A DNA stretch of 42,456 nucleotides from the IMG/VR virus record IMGVR_UViG_3300048672_001072, positions 1-42,456 of that record; one strand, written 5' to 3'. Positions 14,083-22,113 of the stretch are shown here, piece after piece. The position numbers and the translations under genes were made by a program. Every line of letters starts with the position of its first letter. Positions within the stretch are counted from its first letter, which is position 1. The DNA is from a virus. Under the pieces are notes generated by a model. The model did no database searches, was not told the origin of the DNA, and was given only the letters and a program-made list of their open reading frames with translations.

Positions 14083-15486
14083 ATGTCAACATGGATTAAT
14101 ACAAAAGTTGTCATTGATATGGCAACAGGAGATATCCTAGAAAATGAAGGTTATCTCTATTCTGGCCCAGTAGCAGAAGCTGCCGGGGCAGATAAACAGG
14201 CTCTCGATGCCATCTTCAAGGAAGTCTTTGAAGACGGCGTGGCTGAGGGCGTAAACAATAAGAATCCCCTTCGTGATCTTATCAAGACCGAACGGGTGCC
14301 CTTCCGGGGGCGAGAAATCGTTAGGCTAGCACATACTGGCCGTAACGTTTCACCAATGTTCGTTGGTGAAGATTCAGCGTTTGCTGATGCTGGAAACCAG
14401 AGTTATTCACGTATGTTCGTGGATCAGCGGAAGCTGATGTCACGGCTTAGAATGACTTGGGAAGTCATGCAGGACTCAACCTCCAATGAGGGTGCTTTCA
14501 TTAGTGCTCGTAAGTCGGAGATGCAGTACCTAATTGATGACATGTCCCGTAGAGATGAGTACGCGCTCAACTCTGATGGTCGTGGAGTTCTAGCAGTTGG
14601 TAATAGTGGTACCTATAATACAACTACCCTTACCCTAAAGAATCCAGGCGGGATTACAAATGCTAATTTCGGCAATAGATTCCTTTCAGTAGGTATGTTC
14701 ATCGGTGCAGTAGATCCTAATACAGGAAATCTTCGTACCTCAATTCGTAAGGTAACAGCTGTTTCAAATGGTGGAACAACTGTAACTCTAGATGCATCAA
14801 CTCAGACAGGTTGGGCAGATGGCGATTTCATCGTTCAGGTTGCCAACTCATCTGTAACTGATATTCTAGATACCTCCTATGAACATGCATGGTGGGGTGT
14901 AATGGCCCTTGTTGATGATGGTACATATCGTGCGAGCTACTATGGCTTGGATCGTACACAGATTCCAGCCTACTCAAGTTATGTAACTGCTTCAACAGGT
15001 GCCTTATCAACTGATCTCATTCAGCGTGTATCAGATATCGTTGATCAGAAGTTGAACGGTAAGATTAGTAATATTCTTTGCCATCACTCAACACGTCGGC
15101 TGGTAATTCAGCTTACAGATGCTGATCGTCGTTATATGGGTGCTTCGCTCAATAAGCCAGATCCGGGGACGGCTGCTTTTAAGCAGGGTGATATTCCATT
15201 CGGTGAAATTCCCGTCCGCGCTCTAAGGGATTTCCCATTAGATGTCATGATGTTCCTTGACGTGGCTAATGCTGGTTTTAGAGAGTATGTCTCTGAGCCA
15301 GGCAAGTGGGTAGATGAAGATGGTAGCGTGCTATGGCGTGTTGGTACCGGCACATCCGGTCGAGATGCGTTTGAGGCATGGTATCGTATGCGTAAGCAGT
15401 ATTTCCTAGAGTATCCAGCATTCTGTGCTAGACTTGATGGAATCACTGGCCAGTCGTTAATCGTCCAGAGAGCAGCTGGTTCATAA
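14083..15486 (+). CDS. Major capsid protein
   Basis: A 467-residue protein in the position after portal and scaffold. Segments typical of phage capsid subunits include the extended N-terminal arm (IDMATGDILENEGYLYSGPV), KSEMQYLIDDMSRRDEYALN, a beta insertion around residues 170-250, and the C-terminal KQYFLEYPAFCARLDGITGQ. I infer an HK97-like fold from length and position; no signature motif exists. Ribosome-binding site AAGGAAT precedes ATG 14083. A good terminator follows it, as expected for the most abundant virion protein. Confidence 0.82.
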   Translation: MSTWINTKVVIDMATGDILENEGYLYSGPVAEAAGADKQALDAIFKEVFEDGVAEGVNNKNPLRDLIKTERVPFRGREIVRLAHTGRNVSPMFVGEDSAFADAGNQSYSRMFVDQRKLMSRLRMTWEVMQDSTSNEGAFISARKSEMQYLIDDMSRRDEYALNSDGRGVLAVGNSGTYNTTTLTLKNPGGITNANFGNRFLSVGMFIGAVDPNTGNLRTSIRKVTAVSNGGTTVTLDASTQTGWADGDFIVQVANSSVTDILDTSYEHAWWGVMALVDDGTYRASYYGLDRTQIPAYSSYVTASTGALSTDLIQRVSDIVDQKLNGKISNILCHHSTRRLVIQLTDADRRYMGASLNKPDPGTAAFKQGDIPFGEIPVRALRDFPLDVMMFLDVANAGFREYVSEPGKWVDEDGSVLWRVGTGTSGRDAFEAWYRMRKQYFLEYPAFCARLDGITGQSLIVQRAAGS

Positions 15487-15504
15487 ATTTAATCTTGTAA
15501 TCGT

Positions 15505-15540
15505 AGTATGGAGGACTCAGAAATGGGTCCTCCTACTTTT
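15505..15540 (+). terminator. Terminator after the major capsid gene
   Basis: GGAGGAC (15510-15516) pairs with GTCCTCC (15527-15533), extended by AGTA/TACT around one bulged base, and followed by TTTT. The stem is strong, the loop has 10 bases. Confidence 0.72.
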
Positions 15541-15557
15541 CAAAGGATTCAAATCAA

Positions 15558-15929
15558 ATGGAAGTTGTTACACTCTATAATCGTACCTCACAAAACGTAG
15601 ACGGAACTTGGGACGGAAAACCCTATAGAATTAAGGCTCATGCAAAGGAAGCTTTACCTCTTACTGTAGCTGAAGCAATTAAGCGTCAGAATCCAGTAAT
15701 GGGCAGTGAAGATCCATATTCTGGATCAATGGACTATCTTGTTGCAATTCTTGAACAGGGTGATGATGACTCTCCAGTTGAACAGAATTCTAAAGCTATC
15801 ACACGTATGAATCGTGCTCCTCTAAATAAGAATGAGGAAGTGGTTAAGGGTGATAATGGAATTTATTCGGTTCGAGATGTTGCTCAGACCCTTCCCATAG
15901 CAAGCAACACTCGATATAGTGATCGTTAA
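15558..15929 (+). CDS. Hypothetical head or neck protein
   Basis: A 123-residue protein, MEVVTLYNRTSQNVDGTWDG first, then YRIKAHAKEALPLTVAEAIK and a polar C-terminal part. A short beta domain followed by a disordered tail is common in small head proteins encoded after the capsid gene. No family is recognised. It lies just past the capsid terminator, so it needs read-through or its own start of transcription. Confidence 0.6.
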   Translation: MEVVTLYNRTSQNVDGTWDGKPYRIKAHAKEALPLTVAEAIKRQNPVMGSEDPYSGSMDYLVAILEQGDDDSPVEQNSKAITRMNRAPLNKNEEVVKGDNGIYSVRDVAQTLPIASNTRYSDR

Positions 15930-15935
15930 ACTCTA

Positions 15936-16388
15936 ATGACAAATTGGATCGAAGATACCAATCGTTACCAGCTTGCCAAACCACCCCAGTGGTGGCTACA
16001 GAAGCTTCATGATTTCGATTCCTCATTAGTGGTAGTCCCATCTCGTCAGGATTGTGTTTATCGATTAACTCAGCGTAGACCATTAAATCTTCCCAATCAT
16101 ATCGTTAATGAAGCTCTTTTTAATGAATCAGATACTAAAATGTTGGCATCTTACTCATTAGTTCCGGTTACTTCTATTAAAGCTAGACCAAACTGGGATA
16201 ATCCATATATGTTTACTGAATTAGCCAATCGTGCCCCTTGGAGACTTGGTGGCGCCGAGAAGGTTATCAATGACATTGAAGGTAGAGAAGCTAGAGAAGA
16301 AATGATGAGGGATATTAAAACTGATGAGGCTCTAACTGAGACTGCTAAATCGGCTTGGCGATACTATAAAACTAGATTAATAAAATAA
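15936..16388 (+). CDS. Hypothetical structural protein
   Basis: A 150-residue protein containing QLAKPPQWWLQKLHDFDSSL and VVVPSRQDCVYRLTQRRPLN. The proline and tryptophan-rich N-terminus and strongly charged C-terminal helices (GREAREEMMRDIKTDEALTE) are visible; no domain is recognised. It is seven bases from its upstream neighbour and probably co-translated with it. It may belong to the neck, based on position only. Confidence 0.6.
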   Translation: MTNWIEDTNRYQLAKPPQWWLQKLHDFDSSLVVVPSRQDCVYRLTQRRPLNLPNHIVNEALFNESDTKMLASYSLVPVTSIKARPNWDNPYMFTELANRAPWRLGGAEKVINDIEGREAREEMMRDIKTDEALTETAKSAWRYYKTRLIK

Positions 16389-16460
16389 TCTAGCGTGATT
16401 CAGCTGCCACTTATAGTCAGCTGGCTCCTGATCTTGACCAGGGTAAATTGTCGAGACGCC

Positions 16461-16480
16461 TTCCTCTGCGATTAGAGGAA
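16461..16480 (+). other. Hairpin before the 16496 gene
   Basis: TTCCTCT-GCGATT-AGAGGAA gives a perfect 7-bp stem ending 15 bases before the start codon. No T tract follows. It may shield or expose the ribosome-binding region rather than terminate transcription. Confidence 0.4.
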
Positions 16481-16495
16481 TTATAGGTATTCAAA

Positions 16496-17002
16496 ATGTC
16501 TCTAACTACACAGTCAGCAAATCTAGTTCGTCAGAAGGCATATATCAGTGTTTATGGTAATGCTACTGGCACCTCCTCAAACACAAATAGTCCTTTTAAC
16601 TACTATGCTTTCAAGGCCCTCTTCCTTCATCTAGCAATGAATAAGGGTAATCCTGATCTATTCTACAAGAATATTGATGGAACTTATTCTGCGTCAGATG
16701 GTGGTAATAATGCTTCTCAGATCCTAGTAGATGCTGCTTGCACACTCTATGCAGTATTTTTACGTAAAGTAGGTTCAGTAGAAACCATTGTCAAAGGTAC
16801 TAACCATGCATCAACTGCAGCAACCGATGGTACTCAAGATCTGGCATTTGCTTTAACAGTTGCTGGATCTGAAACAATCGTTTATCCAGATGGTCGCGCC
16901 CTTTCAACTGGTCTAACTGTTACTGAGAATACTACCCGTACTGGCTCAACTCTTACCCTCAAGGCAAACCGTGTAGACGGCTTTGTCATTGTAGGTGCAT
17001 AA
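16496..17002 (+). CDS. Putative virion protein
   Basis: A 168-residue Thr/Ala/Asn-rich protein with likely beta strands (GSETIVYPDGRALSTGLTVT, then ENTTRTGSTLTLKANRVDGF). The composition is typical of capsid decoration or tail surface proteins. It is flanked by two hairpins, at 16461 and 17015, so it may be expressed as a separate unit. No known family is recognised. Confidence 0.6.
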   Translation: MSLTTQSANLVRQKAYISVYGNATGTSSNTNSPFNYYAFKALFLHLAMNKGNPDLFYKNIDGTYSASDGGNNASQILVDAACTLYAVFLRKVGSVETIVKGTNHASTAATDGTQDLAFALTVAGSETIVYPDGRALSTGLTVTENTTRTGSTLTLKANRVDGFVIVGA

Positions 17003-17014
17003 TAACAATTAACC

Positions 17015-17047
17015 AAGTTGGGTGATGGCAGGGGCTATCACCCACTT
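17015..17047 (+). terminator. Terminator-like hairpin
   Basis: TGGGTGAT (17019-17026) pairs with ATCACCCA (17037-17044), extended by AAG/CTT around one bulge. The tail is only TTTAAAA, so termination may be partial. Confidence 0.5.
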
Positions 17048-17065
17048 TAAAAGGTACCCCTAAAA

Positions 17066-17767
17066 ATGGCGACACATTTTCTTCATAAATTTACCCACCC
17101 TGATGGTACTATTGCATCAGCCTTAGCAAATTTTAACGTAGCATCTCCGGATAAACCTAATGCTTTTGCTTTAGGTGTTGTAAGTGGTGCTATTTATCCT
17201 GGTAAAGATAGTTCTGGAAATAACCAGAATCTAAAACTTAATACTCAGGGTGATAATAAACCAGTTTTAATCAATAGCAGAGACTATACTCAAGCAACTG
17301 GTGATTCTATTGGTCTTCAGCTAAAACCATCACAGACTGTAACCTCAACTGGTGCAGTATATGGTATTCAGGCAAGTCCTCGCGCACAGGACTCGGTTAA
17401 CGTAGCAGCTATCTCAGCTGTTCAAGGTGCCCCTATTCTAAAAGGTACCAGTACAGTTTCAGGAGACGTTAGAGCTTTTGAGGCGGCTATTGATCTCAAC
17501 GTTGCAACAGGTTCTTCGACCATTTCTGGTGTAGTATCGGCTTTATATGCATATCTGCAGGTTCCTTCAGCTGGAACATATACAGGTGGTTGTGCAGTTA
17601 TCCACGTTCCAACATCTGATCAAAAGGATTGGGACTATTTTCTAAAAACTACAGCAGCTGCACCAACATTTTTTAATGCGACAGCTCCTACAACTTTAGC
17701 AAAGAGTTTAACGGTAAAGATTGGCTCAACACTTTATTATATTGCGCTCTACTCAGGTGTTTCATAA
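17066..17767 (+). CDS. Putative virion or tail protein, beta-rich
   Basis: A 233-residue protein rich in Ser, Thr, Gly and Ala with short repeated strands (GLQLKPSQTVTSTGAVYGIQ, then SGVVSALYAYLQVPSAGTYT). It resembles beta-sandwich or beta-helical virion surface proteins by composition only. Ribosome-binding site AAAGGTA precedes ATG 17066. No enzyme motif is seen. Confidence 0.6.
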   Translation: MATHFLHKFTHPDGTIASALANFNVASPDKPNAFALGVVSGAIYPGKDSSGNNQNLKLNTQGDNKPVLINSRDYTQATGDSIGLQLKPSQTVTSTGAVYGIQASPRAQDSVNVAAISAVQGAPILKGTSTVSGDVRAFEAAIDLNVATGSSTISGVVSALYAYLQVPSAGTYTGGCAVIHVPTSDQKDWDYFLKTTAAAPTFFNATAPTTLAKSLTVKIGSTLYYIALYSGVS

Positions 17768-17791
17768 TAATTAATTTGTTGAGGTTATCAT

Positions 17792-17980
17792 ATGTGTGAA
17801 TGCGCTGCGCGACTTGAATCGACCCTGAAAATGACTATTGAAAAACGTAATGATGCTTATAAAGCATTTCAACAATGGGAAGGGGCTGTTTCAGCAATGG
17901 AACAGCTCATTCCAATACTTTTTCCACAAGATTCATCTACTACAGATAATATTGTAGAGGCTGAGGTAATAAAGGAATAA
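17792..17980 (+). CDS. Small coiled-coil protein with CxC start
   Basis: A 62-residue protein beginning MCECAARLESTLKMTIEKRN, with a long amphipathic helix through residue 45 and an acidic tail (NIVEAEVIKE). The ribosome-binding site GAGGTTATCAT lies just before the ATG. Function is unknown; a structural or chaperone role is only guesswork. Confidence 0.58.
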   Translation: MCECAARLESTLKMTIEKRNDAYKAFQQWEGAVSAMEQLIPILFPQDSSTTDNIVEAEVIKE

Positions 17981-17983
17981 CGG

Positions 17984-18092
17984 ATAGCCACAAGTTTTAA
18001 TAATCAACCAGTTCCAATTGCTGGTACTACTTAATACTGCAAAGGAACCTCTGCCTGAGGTCCTTAACCAGTTGACAGAAATAAAGGAATAA
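17984..18092 (+). pseudogene. Possible decayed small gene
   Basis: One frame from ATA at 17984 reads ATSFNNQPVPIAGTT before a TAA at 18032. Shifting by one base gives LNTAKEPLPEVLNQLTEIKE ending at TAA 18090. Neither frame has a normal start codon, but together they look like the beginning and end of one small protein that lost its ATG and acquired a frameshift. A hairpin, AAGGA-A-CCTC paired with GAGG-TCCTT, spans 18040-18063, which could be an alternative explanation for the constraint. Confidence 0.28.
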
Positions 18093-18096
18093 TAAT

Positions 18097-18474
18097 ATGC
18101 CCGGTGGCGATTATACTCGTCGTAGAATAATTTATCAAGATGTAAGTTCTACTACAAATATTGTTGTAGGAACTTCTGATTATACATTGGTTACAGGGAA
18201 AACTAATTATACTATTTATGTCCAGCGAATTATCGCCTGGATTACAACTTCAGCAGCCCAATCAGTTTCATTTGAAGATTCATCTACTGCCCTTCAGATT
18301 GCAGCAATTCCTGCAAGTCCTGGTGCTGGAACTCGGTGGGATTTTGATTTTGGTCCGGAAGGTAGGCCAATTACAACCGGTGAAAACTTAGTTTGGAATG
18401 CTTCAGGTGCTGGTAATGTTGGTCATTGTGAAGTATTAGCCTACCTAAAACCTAATAATAATGTGGCAGCTTAA
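18097..18474 (+). CDS. Putative virion protein
   Basis: A 125-residue beta-rich protein (TTNIVVGTSDYTLVTGKTNY, then TIYVQRIIAWITTSAAQSVS). Its alternation of strands and small polar residues is like that of the 12277 and 27470 products, both likely small virion proteins. The ribosome-binding site is AAAGGAATAAT before ATG 18097. No family is recognised. Confidence 0.6.
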   Translation: MPGGDYTRRRIIYQDVSSTTNIVVGTSDYTLVTGKTNYTIYVQRIIAWITTSAAQSVSFEDSSTALQIAAIPASPGAGTRWDFDFGPEGRPITTGENLVWNASGAGNVGHCEVLAYLKPNNNVAA

Positions 18475-18488
18475 TTAGAGTGTCCTGA

Positions 18489-18662
18489 ATGAATAAATAT
18501 ATAAAAACTACTTTATTGTTTCTATTAGGGGTGTTTTTAGGTTCCCTATTGTCTAGACCAGCAATTGCTCAGGGTATAAAAGTATTATTTGGTAGATCAG
18601 GAACATCATTGATTTCATTAAAGGTTACTTCGGGAGGTAATGTAAGTGCTGTCTTCAATTAA
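18489..18662 (+). CDS. 57-residue protein with signal peptide
   Basis: The frame begins MNKYIKTTLLFLLGVFLGSL, then LSRPAIAQG. Lys residues, a leucine-rich hydrophobic core and a PAIAQ site make a textbook signal peptide, leaving a mature part of about 32 residues (IKVLFGRSGTSLISLKVTSG). Its 3' end overlaps the next gene by 17 bases in another frame. The next gene also starts with an exported or membrane segment, so the two may act together outside the cytoplasm. Function is unknown. Confidence 0.62.
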   Translation: MNKYIKTTLLFLLGVFLGSLLSRPAIAQGIKVLFGRSGTSLISLKVTSGGNVSAVFN

Positions 18663-19359
18663 AAAGTTCACAGGTTTGATTGTTGGTATTGCATTACTAA
18701 TAGGTAGTTTATTTGTAAGTAAAGTTACCTCTCAAACCGCAGAAGTTATGTATGGTTTAGCCAGTGGAGTTATTACTCCAGTAGCTGTGGACTCATCAGG
18801 AAATCTAAAGCTAAGTGCATTAGCCGGTGGAGGAACACAAACTTATAAACCAGCTGGTACATTATATTGGGAAAATCCAGCGGTTGCAACTTCTAGTGGA
18901 AGTACCGTTTGGGTGACAACTACTGCTTATTCATTACCAGCCGGTACATTATCTACTAATGGCGATAGATTATATGTTGAAGTAAACGTAACATTAGGAA
19001 CAGCTGCTGCTGAGAATAAAAATTTATCGTGCAACCTAGGCTATTCAGCATTTTCCACTACTACTGGAGCATTTACAGGCGGTTTGACTTTTATTAGTGA
19101 ATCTTCTGCTTCAAATTCAGGAACTCTTTCTTGGCACGCTAGAGGATGGATTACAAGACTTTCTGCTACATCTCAAAGTTCTCATTGGTGGACTAATTGG
19201 GAAGGAGCTACAACTACTCAATCTGCTGCTTACTCTAATGCGAGTACATTAACCTGGGCTAATGCGATGAATCTTCTTTGTGCAGTGGGCAATATAACTG
19301 CTTCGAATACGCAAATATTAACCTTGCAAGAAATGCGCGTTTCCTATCAGCCACGTTAG
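18646..19359 (+). CDS. Exported beta-rich protein of the tail region
   Basis: A 237-residue protein beginning at GTG 18646, with GGGAGG eight bases upstream. Residues 6-30 (KKFTGLIVGIALLIGSLFVS) form a signal peptide or membrane anchor. The rest is Thr/Ser/Trp-rich and beta-like (SSGSTVWVTTTAYSLPAGTL, then SHWWTNWEGATTTQSAAYSN). The mature part looks like a virion surface domain, but a signal peptide is unexpected on a virion protein. It may be an exported accessory or may anchor at the membrane. Family unknown. Confidence 0.62.
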   Translation: MLSSIKKFTGLIVGIALLIGSLFVSKVTSQTAEVMYGLASGVITPVAVDSSGNLKLSALAGGGTQTYKPAGTLYWENPAVATSSGSTVWVTTTAYSLPAGTLSTNGDRLYVEVNVTLGTAAAENKNLSCNLGYSAFSTTTGAFTGGLTFISESSASNSGTLSWHARGWITRLSATSQSSHWWTNWEGATTTQSAAYSNASTLTWANAMNLLCAVGNITASNTQILTLQEMRVSYQPR

Positions 19360-19428
19360 CTTATTATTTTATTGGTCAGTAGCTAAGTCTGAATAGTTTT
19401 AGTGTATTGTAAATAAGAAAGTTGTATA

Positions 19429-20136
19429 ATGGCAACAACCTTCACTGCTCTTCTAGTTGATATCAGAAGTCGTCTCATTGAACCAGTTCCAAAATTCTGG
19501 AGCGATGCTGAGTTAACTGAGATCGCCATTAAAGGTGCTAGAGACCTTTGGAGAGATGTTGTTGACTTGAAGCAGGAACACTATCTTACCATTGATACTA
19601 CTAATGTCTCATATGTGGCCGGAGCTACAACTCTAACAGGTATCCCAGCTGATGTCCATAAGATCTTAATGATCGAGCCTAGGGATTTGAGTGTGAACGG
19701 CTCAAATCATGGCCTCCTTTTTAAACCCTTGGAGTATCAAAATAATCAGTTTCAACTAGCTAGATCAAGAGATGCTATCGATCCAACCAATGATACTCTT
19801 TATTATGCAATCATGCAACAGGGAACACCAATTGGTCCTCCTACAATTGTTGTCGCCCCTAAGGTGACATCAACTGTTCTCATTGCTTTTAGTTATGTTC
19901 CCTCCCTTGGTGCTTTAACAGGCTCGTCTTACATTCCAATCCCCGGTGAAGCAGATGCTGCAGTTGTTGCTTATACAGTGGCATTTGCTAGGGCAAAGGA
20001 ACGTGAGGATAGAAGTCCTGACCCAGCTTGGTTAGCAATTTATGCTACTGAGAAGGCCCACCTTTTACAGTCATTAGGATTGAGAGAGTATCAGGACCCA
20101 AGTTATGTTGAGGCAATTTGGACTGAGTATTGGTAG
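19429..20136 (+). CDS. Head-tail adaptor (connector) protein
   Basis: A 235-residue protein. The N-terminal helices, LLVDIRSRLIEPVPKFWSDA and ELTEIAIKGARDLWRDVVDL, followed by a beta domain with PADVHKILMIEPRD and C-terminal helices (AVVAYTVAFARAKEREDRSP), match the neck adaptor proteins that sit under the portal in podovirus-like phages. It is the first recognisable neck protein before the tail genes, consistent with gene order. The assignment rests on this pattern and on context. Confidence 0.7.
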   Translation: MATTFTALLVDIRSRLIEPVPKFWSDAELTEIAIKGARDLWRDVVDLKQEHYLTIDTTNVSYVAGATTLTGIPADVHKILMIEPRDLSVNGSNHGLLFKPLEYQNNQFQLARSRDAIDPTNDTLYYAIMQQGTPIGPPTIVVAPKVTSTVLIAFSYVPSLGALTGSSYIPIPGEADAAVVAYTVAFARAKEREDRSPDPAWLAIYATEKAHLLQSLGLREYQDPSYVEAIWTEYW

Positions 20137-20140
20137 ATAG

Positions 20141-20298
20141 ATGGCTATTGTAACTTTACCTCCAGCGTCTGGCTCAGCGTCTAATTTTGTTGACGGTAAT
20201 GTTGTTTTTGGTATTCAAGGGACTGGCTATCCCATTCTCCAACAATCACTGAAGTGACTGTAAATCCTACGTTTGGCTCAATTAATGGGGGAGATTAA
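20141..20298 (+). pseudogene. Collapsed remnant of an IPT-cassette gene
   Basis: A frame from ATG 20141 encodes MAIVTLPPASGSASNFVDGN and ends at TGA 20255 after 38 residues. A second frame then reads FWYSRDWLSHSPTITEVTVN and PTFGSINGGD, stopping at TAA 20296. These two pieces match the start (PIVNLP) and the end (WYYN...ATVNPTFGSTSGGD then TAA) of the 21355-22113 gene, and even the stop context GAT-TAA-AT is the same. The middle, about 200 codons, is missing and the parts are out of frame. I read it as an internally deleted duplicate of that cassette. A short translated peptide is possible. Confidence 0.5.
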
Positions 20299-20303
20299 AT
20301 ATT

Positions 20304-21086
20304 ATGAATAAATTACTAACATCATTTCTAATTGTAAGTTTAATTCTAATACCATTTAAATCCTTCGCAGCTGATGACAAAGCATTAGTTGAAAAGGTGA
20401 ACAAAGCTGTGGCCCTCCTCTACTCCCAAGATGAGAGCGGTTCAATGAAGATGCTCTGCACCGCTACCATCTTTGAAAAGTCTTCAAAAGGATACTTATT
20501 TGTTTCAGCTGCCCATTGTGTAGGAAATGATGATGTTCAGAAAGAACATTCTGCTAAATCCGATCATCCATTTTATATCACCTTTGATGAGATAAAGACT
20601 GCTAAGAAGTTCTATCCTGCTTCCGTTCAATGGGGTGGATATCAACACAGAGGTGAAGATTTTTCAGTATATGAGGTAGTGACGGATGAAAATTGGCCAG
20701 TCATCCCAGTGGTGAGTGAGAAGGGTCTAAAGGATGGGGCGGAGATTTTAAATATTGCCTCCCCCCTCGGTCTTGGTAAGCAAGTCTTTCATGGAACTAT
20801 TTCAAGTCTCTACCTCGATAGGCCAGTAGTGGCGGGTGATATTAACTGGAAGGGGTCGGTTGTTCTTCAGCTTCCTGGAGTGAATGGTGGATCTAGTGGA
20901 TCAGCAATTATCTCTGAGGAAAATAAAAGCATTGTGGCCTTCCTTGTAGGGACAATTGGTGGCTCTACTATCATTGCCATTCCGGCTTCTAGATTTCTCG
21001 CTGTGAAGAAGGCCATTGAGGGTAAGAAGTATAAATGGTATGCTCCTGAGATTGAACTGACTCCAGAGGGTTCTGAGTCAAACTAA
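20304..21086 (+). CDS. Secreted trypsin-like serine protease
   Basis: A 260-residue protein with a signal peptide (MNKLLTSFLIVSLILIPFKS, cleavage after FAA). The catalytic triad is visible: H71 in SAAHC, D119 in GEDFSVYEV, S198 in NGGSSGSAI. It therefore belongs to the chymotrypsin/DegP-like S1 fold without a PDZ domain. Being exported, it should act in the periplasm or outside. It is inserted between the neck gene and the tail gene, beside a decayed cassette. A second such protease is encoded at 36533. Possible roles are cleavage of envelope proteins or of virion fibres. Confidence 0.86.
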   Translation: MNKLLTSFLIVSLILIPFKSFAADDKALVEKVNKAVALLYSQDESGSMKMLCTATIFEKSSKGYLFVSAAHCVGNDDVQKEHSAKSDHPFYITFDEIKTAKKFYPASVQWGGYQHRGEDFSVYEVVTDENWPVIPVVSEKGLKDGAEILNIASPLGLGKQVFHGTISSLYLDRPVVAGDINWKGSVVLQLPGVNGGSSGSAIISEENKSIVAFLVGTIGGSTIIAIPASRFLAVKKAIEGKKYKWYAPEIELTPEGSESN

Positions 21087-21355
21087 TGGCTACGCTAAAA
21101 ATTTATAGTTTGGGATCAATGGGAATCAATGTTGATTCTGATCCCATTTCAATCAAGGACCAGGAACTTAGATTAGCTCAGAATGCTATTAGAGAGCCCC
21201 TTGGCAATGATAGTGGATTGAGGAAGCGTCCTGGACTTGGGGTATTTAATTCTTCAGTCCTAGCTGGTTCAGTGCTTGGAGGGATTGGAGTTCCTCTTCA
21301 AGATCTAAGTATCAATAGTCATCAATTTATTTATATTGGTAGGGGACCATTTTAG
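21086..21355 (+). CDS. Tail protein N-terminal fragment
   Basis: An 89-residue protein: MATLKIYSLGSMGINVDSDP, then LRKRPGLGVFNSSVLAGSVL, ending FIYIGRGPF. The LRKRPGL and YIGRGP pieces are the usual beginning of a longer phage tail protein whose remainder starts like the TDTKGWWYSDEGFGGG part of the 22869-24485 product. The stop TAG comes exactly where the two would join (PF before the stop here, PF before TDTKGWW there). Between them lie about 2 kb of IPT/TIG domains. I therefore think the ancestral tail gene was split, and this part is now separately translated. Its TAG overlaps the next start (TAGTG). Confidence 0.62.
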   Translation: MATLKIYSLGSMGINVDSDPISIKDQELRLAQNAIREPLGNDSGLRKRPGLGVFNSSVLAGSVLGGIGVPLQDLSINSHQFIYIGRGPF

Positions 21356-22113
21356 TGCCTATAGTAAATCTACCATTAAATACTACTAATGCTGTTTCAT
21401 ACGCTTGGGATCTATCATCAAATCCTGCTACTAGTTTTTGGACAGGAGGATCATCACCTGTTGGATCATTTTTAACAATTAATGGTGACAGTAGCCCTGC
21501 ATTTGGAGGAGTTGTAGCCTTTTCTGCCGCAGTACCATCAACAATAGAGTTGCCAACAAATGCAATCATATCAAGCATTAAACTTAAATATAATTGGTCA
21601 GTAACAAACTCAGCTCCTAGTGGATTTGCTGGAGCAGAGGCATATATAACAGGTGCAGGACCAGATACTTCTTATCTTGTTGCAGAAGCCTCACCATCAA
21701 TAGGCCCTGATGGAAGTTTACCATCTCCTTATTCTGCTACAAATCAATCAATAACAGCAACTTATCCAAATGGAACTATAACTTCTATACTTACTCGGGC
21801 TAGTTTTATTAGTTATTACTGTCAGACTCCATATATAGGAAGCTTAATTTTTGTTCCTACTTGGTATGGTCCATTTGTATGGACACATAATCAAACAAGT
21901 GGATTTACTTCGAGCCCAGGAAATTTAAAGCAAATAAGTTTTTCCAATATTTCTATAGATGTTACATATACTTCAGGAGATTGGTATTATAACCCGGTTA
22001 CAAACCATTATCAATTTTCTACCGATCCTGGGCCACCTTGGCAACCTTTAGCCCCATTTATATCAGCAGCCACAGTTAACCCAACCTTCGGTTCCACATC
22101 AGGTGGCGATTAA
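21355..22113 (+). CDS. IPT-cassette tail protein, first part, ended by an in-frame TAA
   Basis: A 252-residue protein starting at GTG 21355 (PIVNLPLNTTNAVSYAWDLS). Residues 1-220 form a Ser/Thr-rich beta domain I do not recognise. The C-terminus, ISAATVNPTFGSTSGGD, is the beginning of an IPT/TIG domain. TAA at 22111 then interrupts it, and ATG at 22114 resumes in the same frame with the rest of that domain. Either two polypeptides form one split domain, or ribosomes read through, or this is a nonsense mutation. Virion tail or fibre location is likely. Confidence 0.6.
   Translation: MPIVNLPLNTTNAVSYAWDLSSNPATSFWTGGSSPVGSFLTINGDSSPAFGGVVAFSAAVPSTIELPTNAIISSIKLKYNWSVTNSAPSGFAGAEAYITGAGPDTSYLVAEASPSIGPDGSLPSPYSATNQSITATYPNGTITSILTRASFISYYCQTPYIGSLIFVPTWYGPFVWTHNQTSGFTSSPGNLKQISFSNISIDVTYTSGDWYYNPVTNHYQFSTDPGPPWQPLAPFISAATVNPTFGSTSGGD

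Noticed and set aside
22111-22113. Reassigned TAA codon
   Set aside because: TAA ends many other genes in the window with overlapping starts (TAATG), so it is used as a normal stop here.
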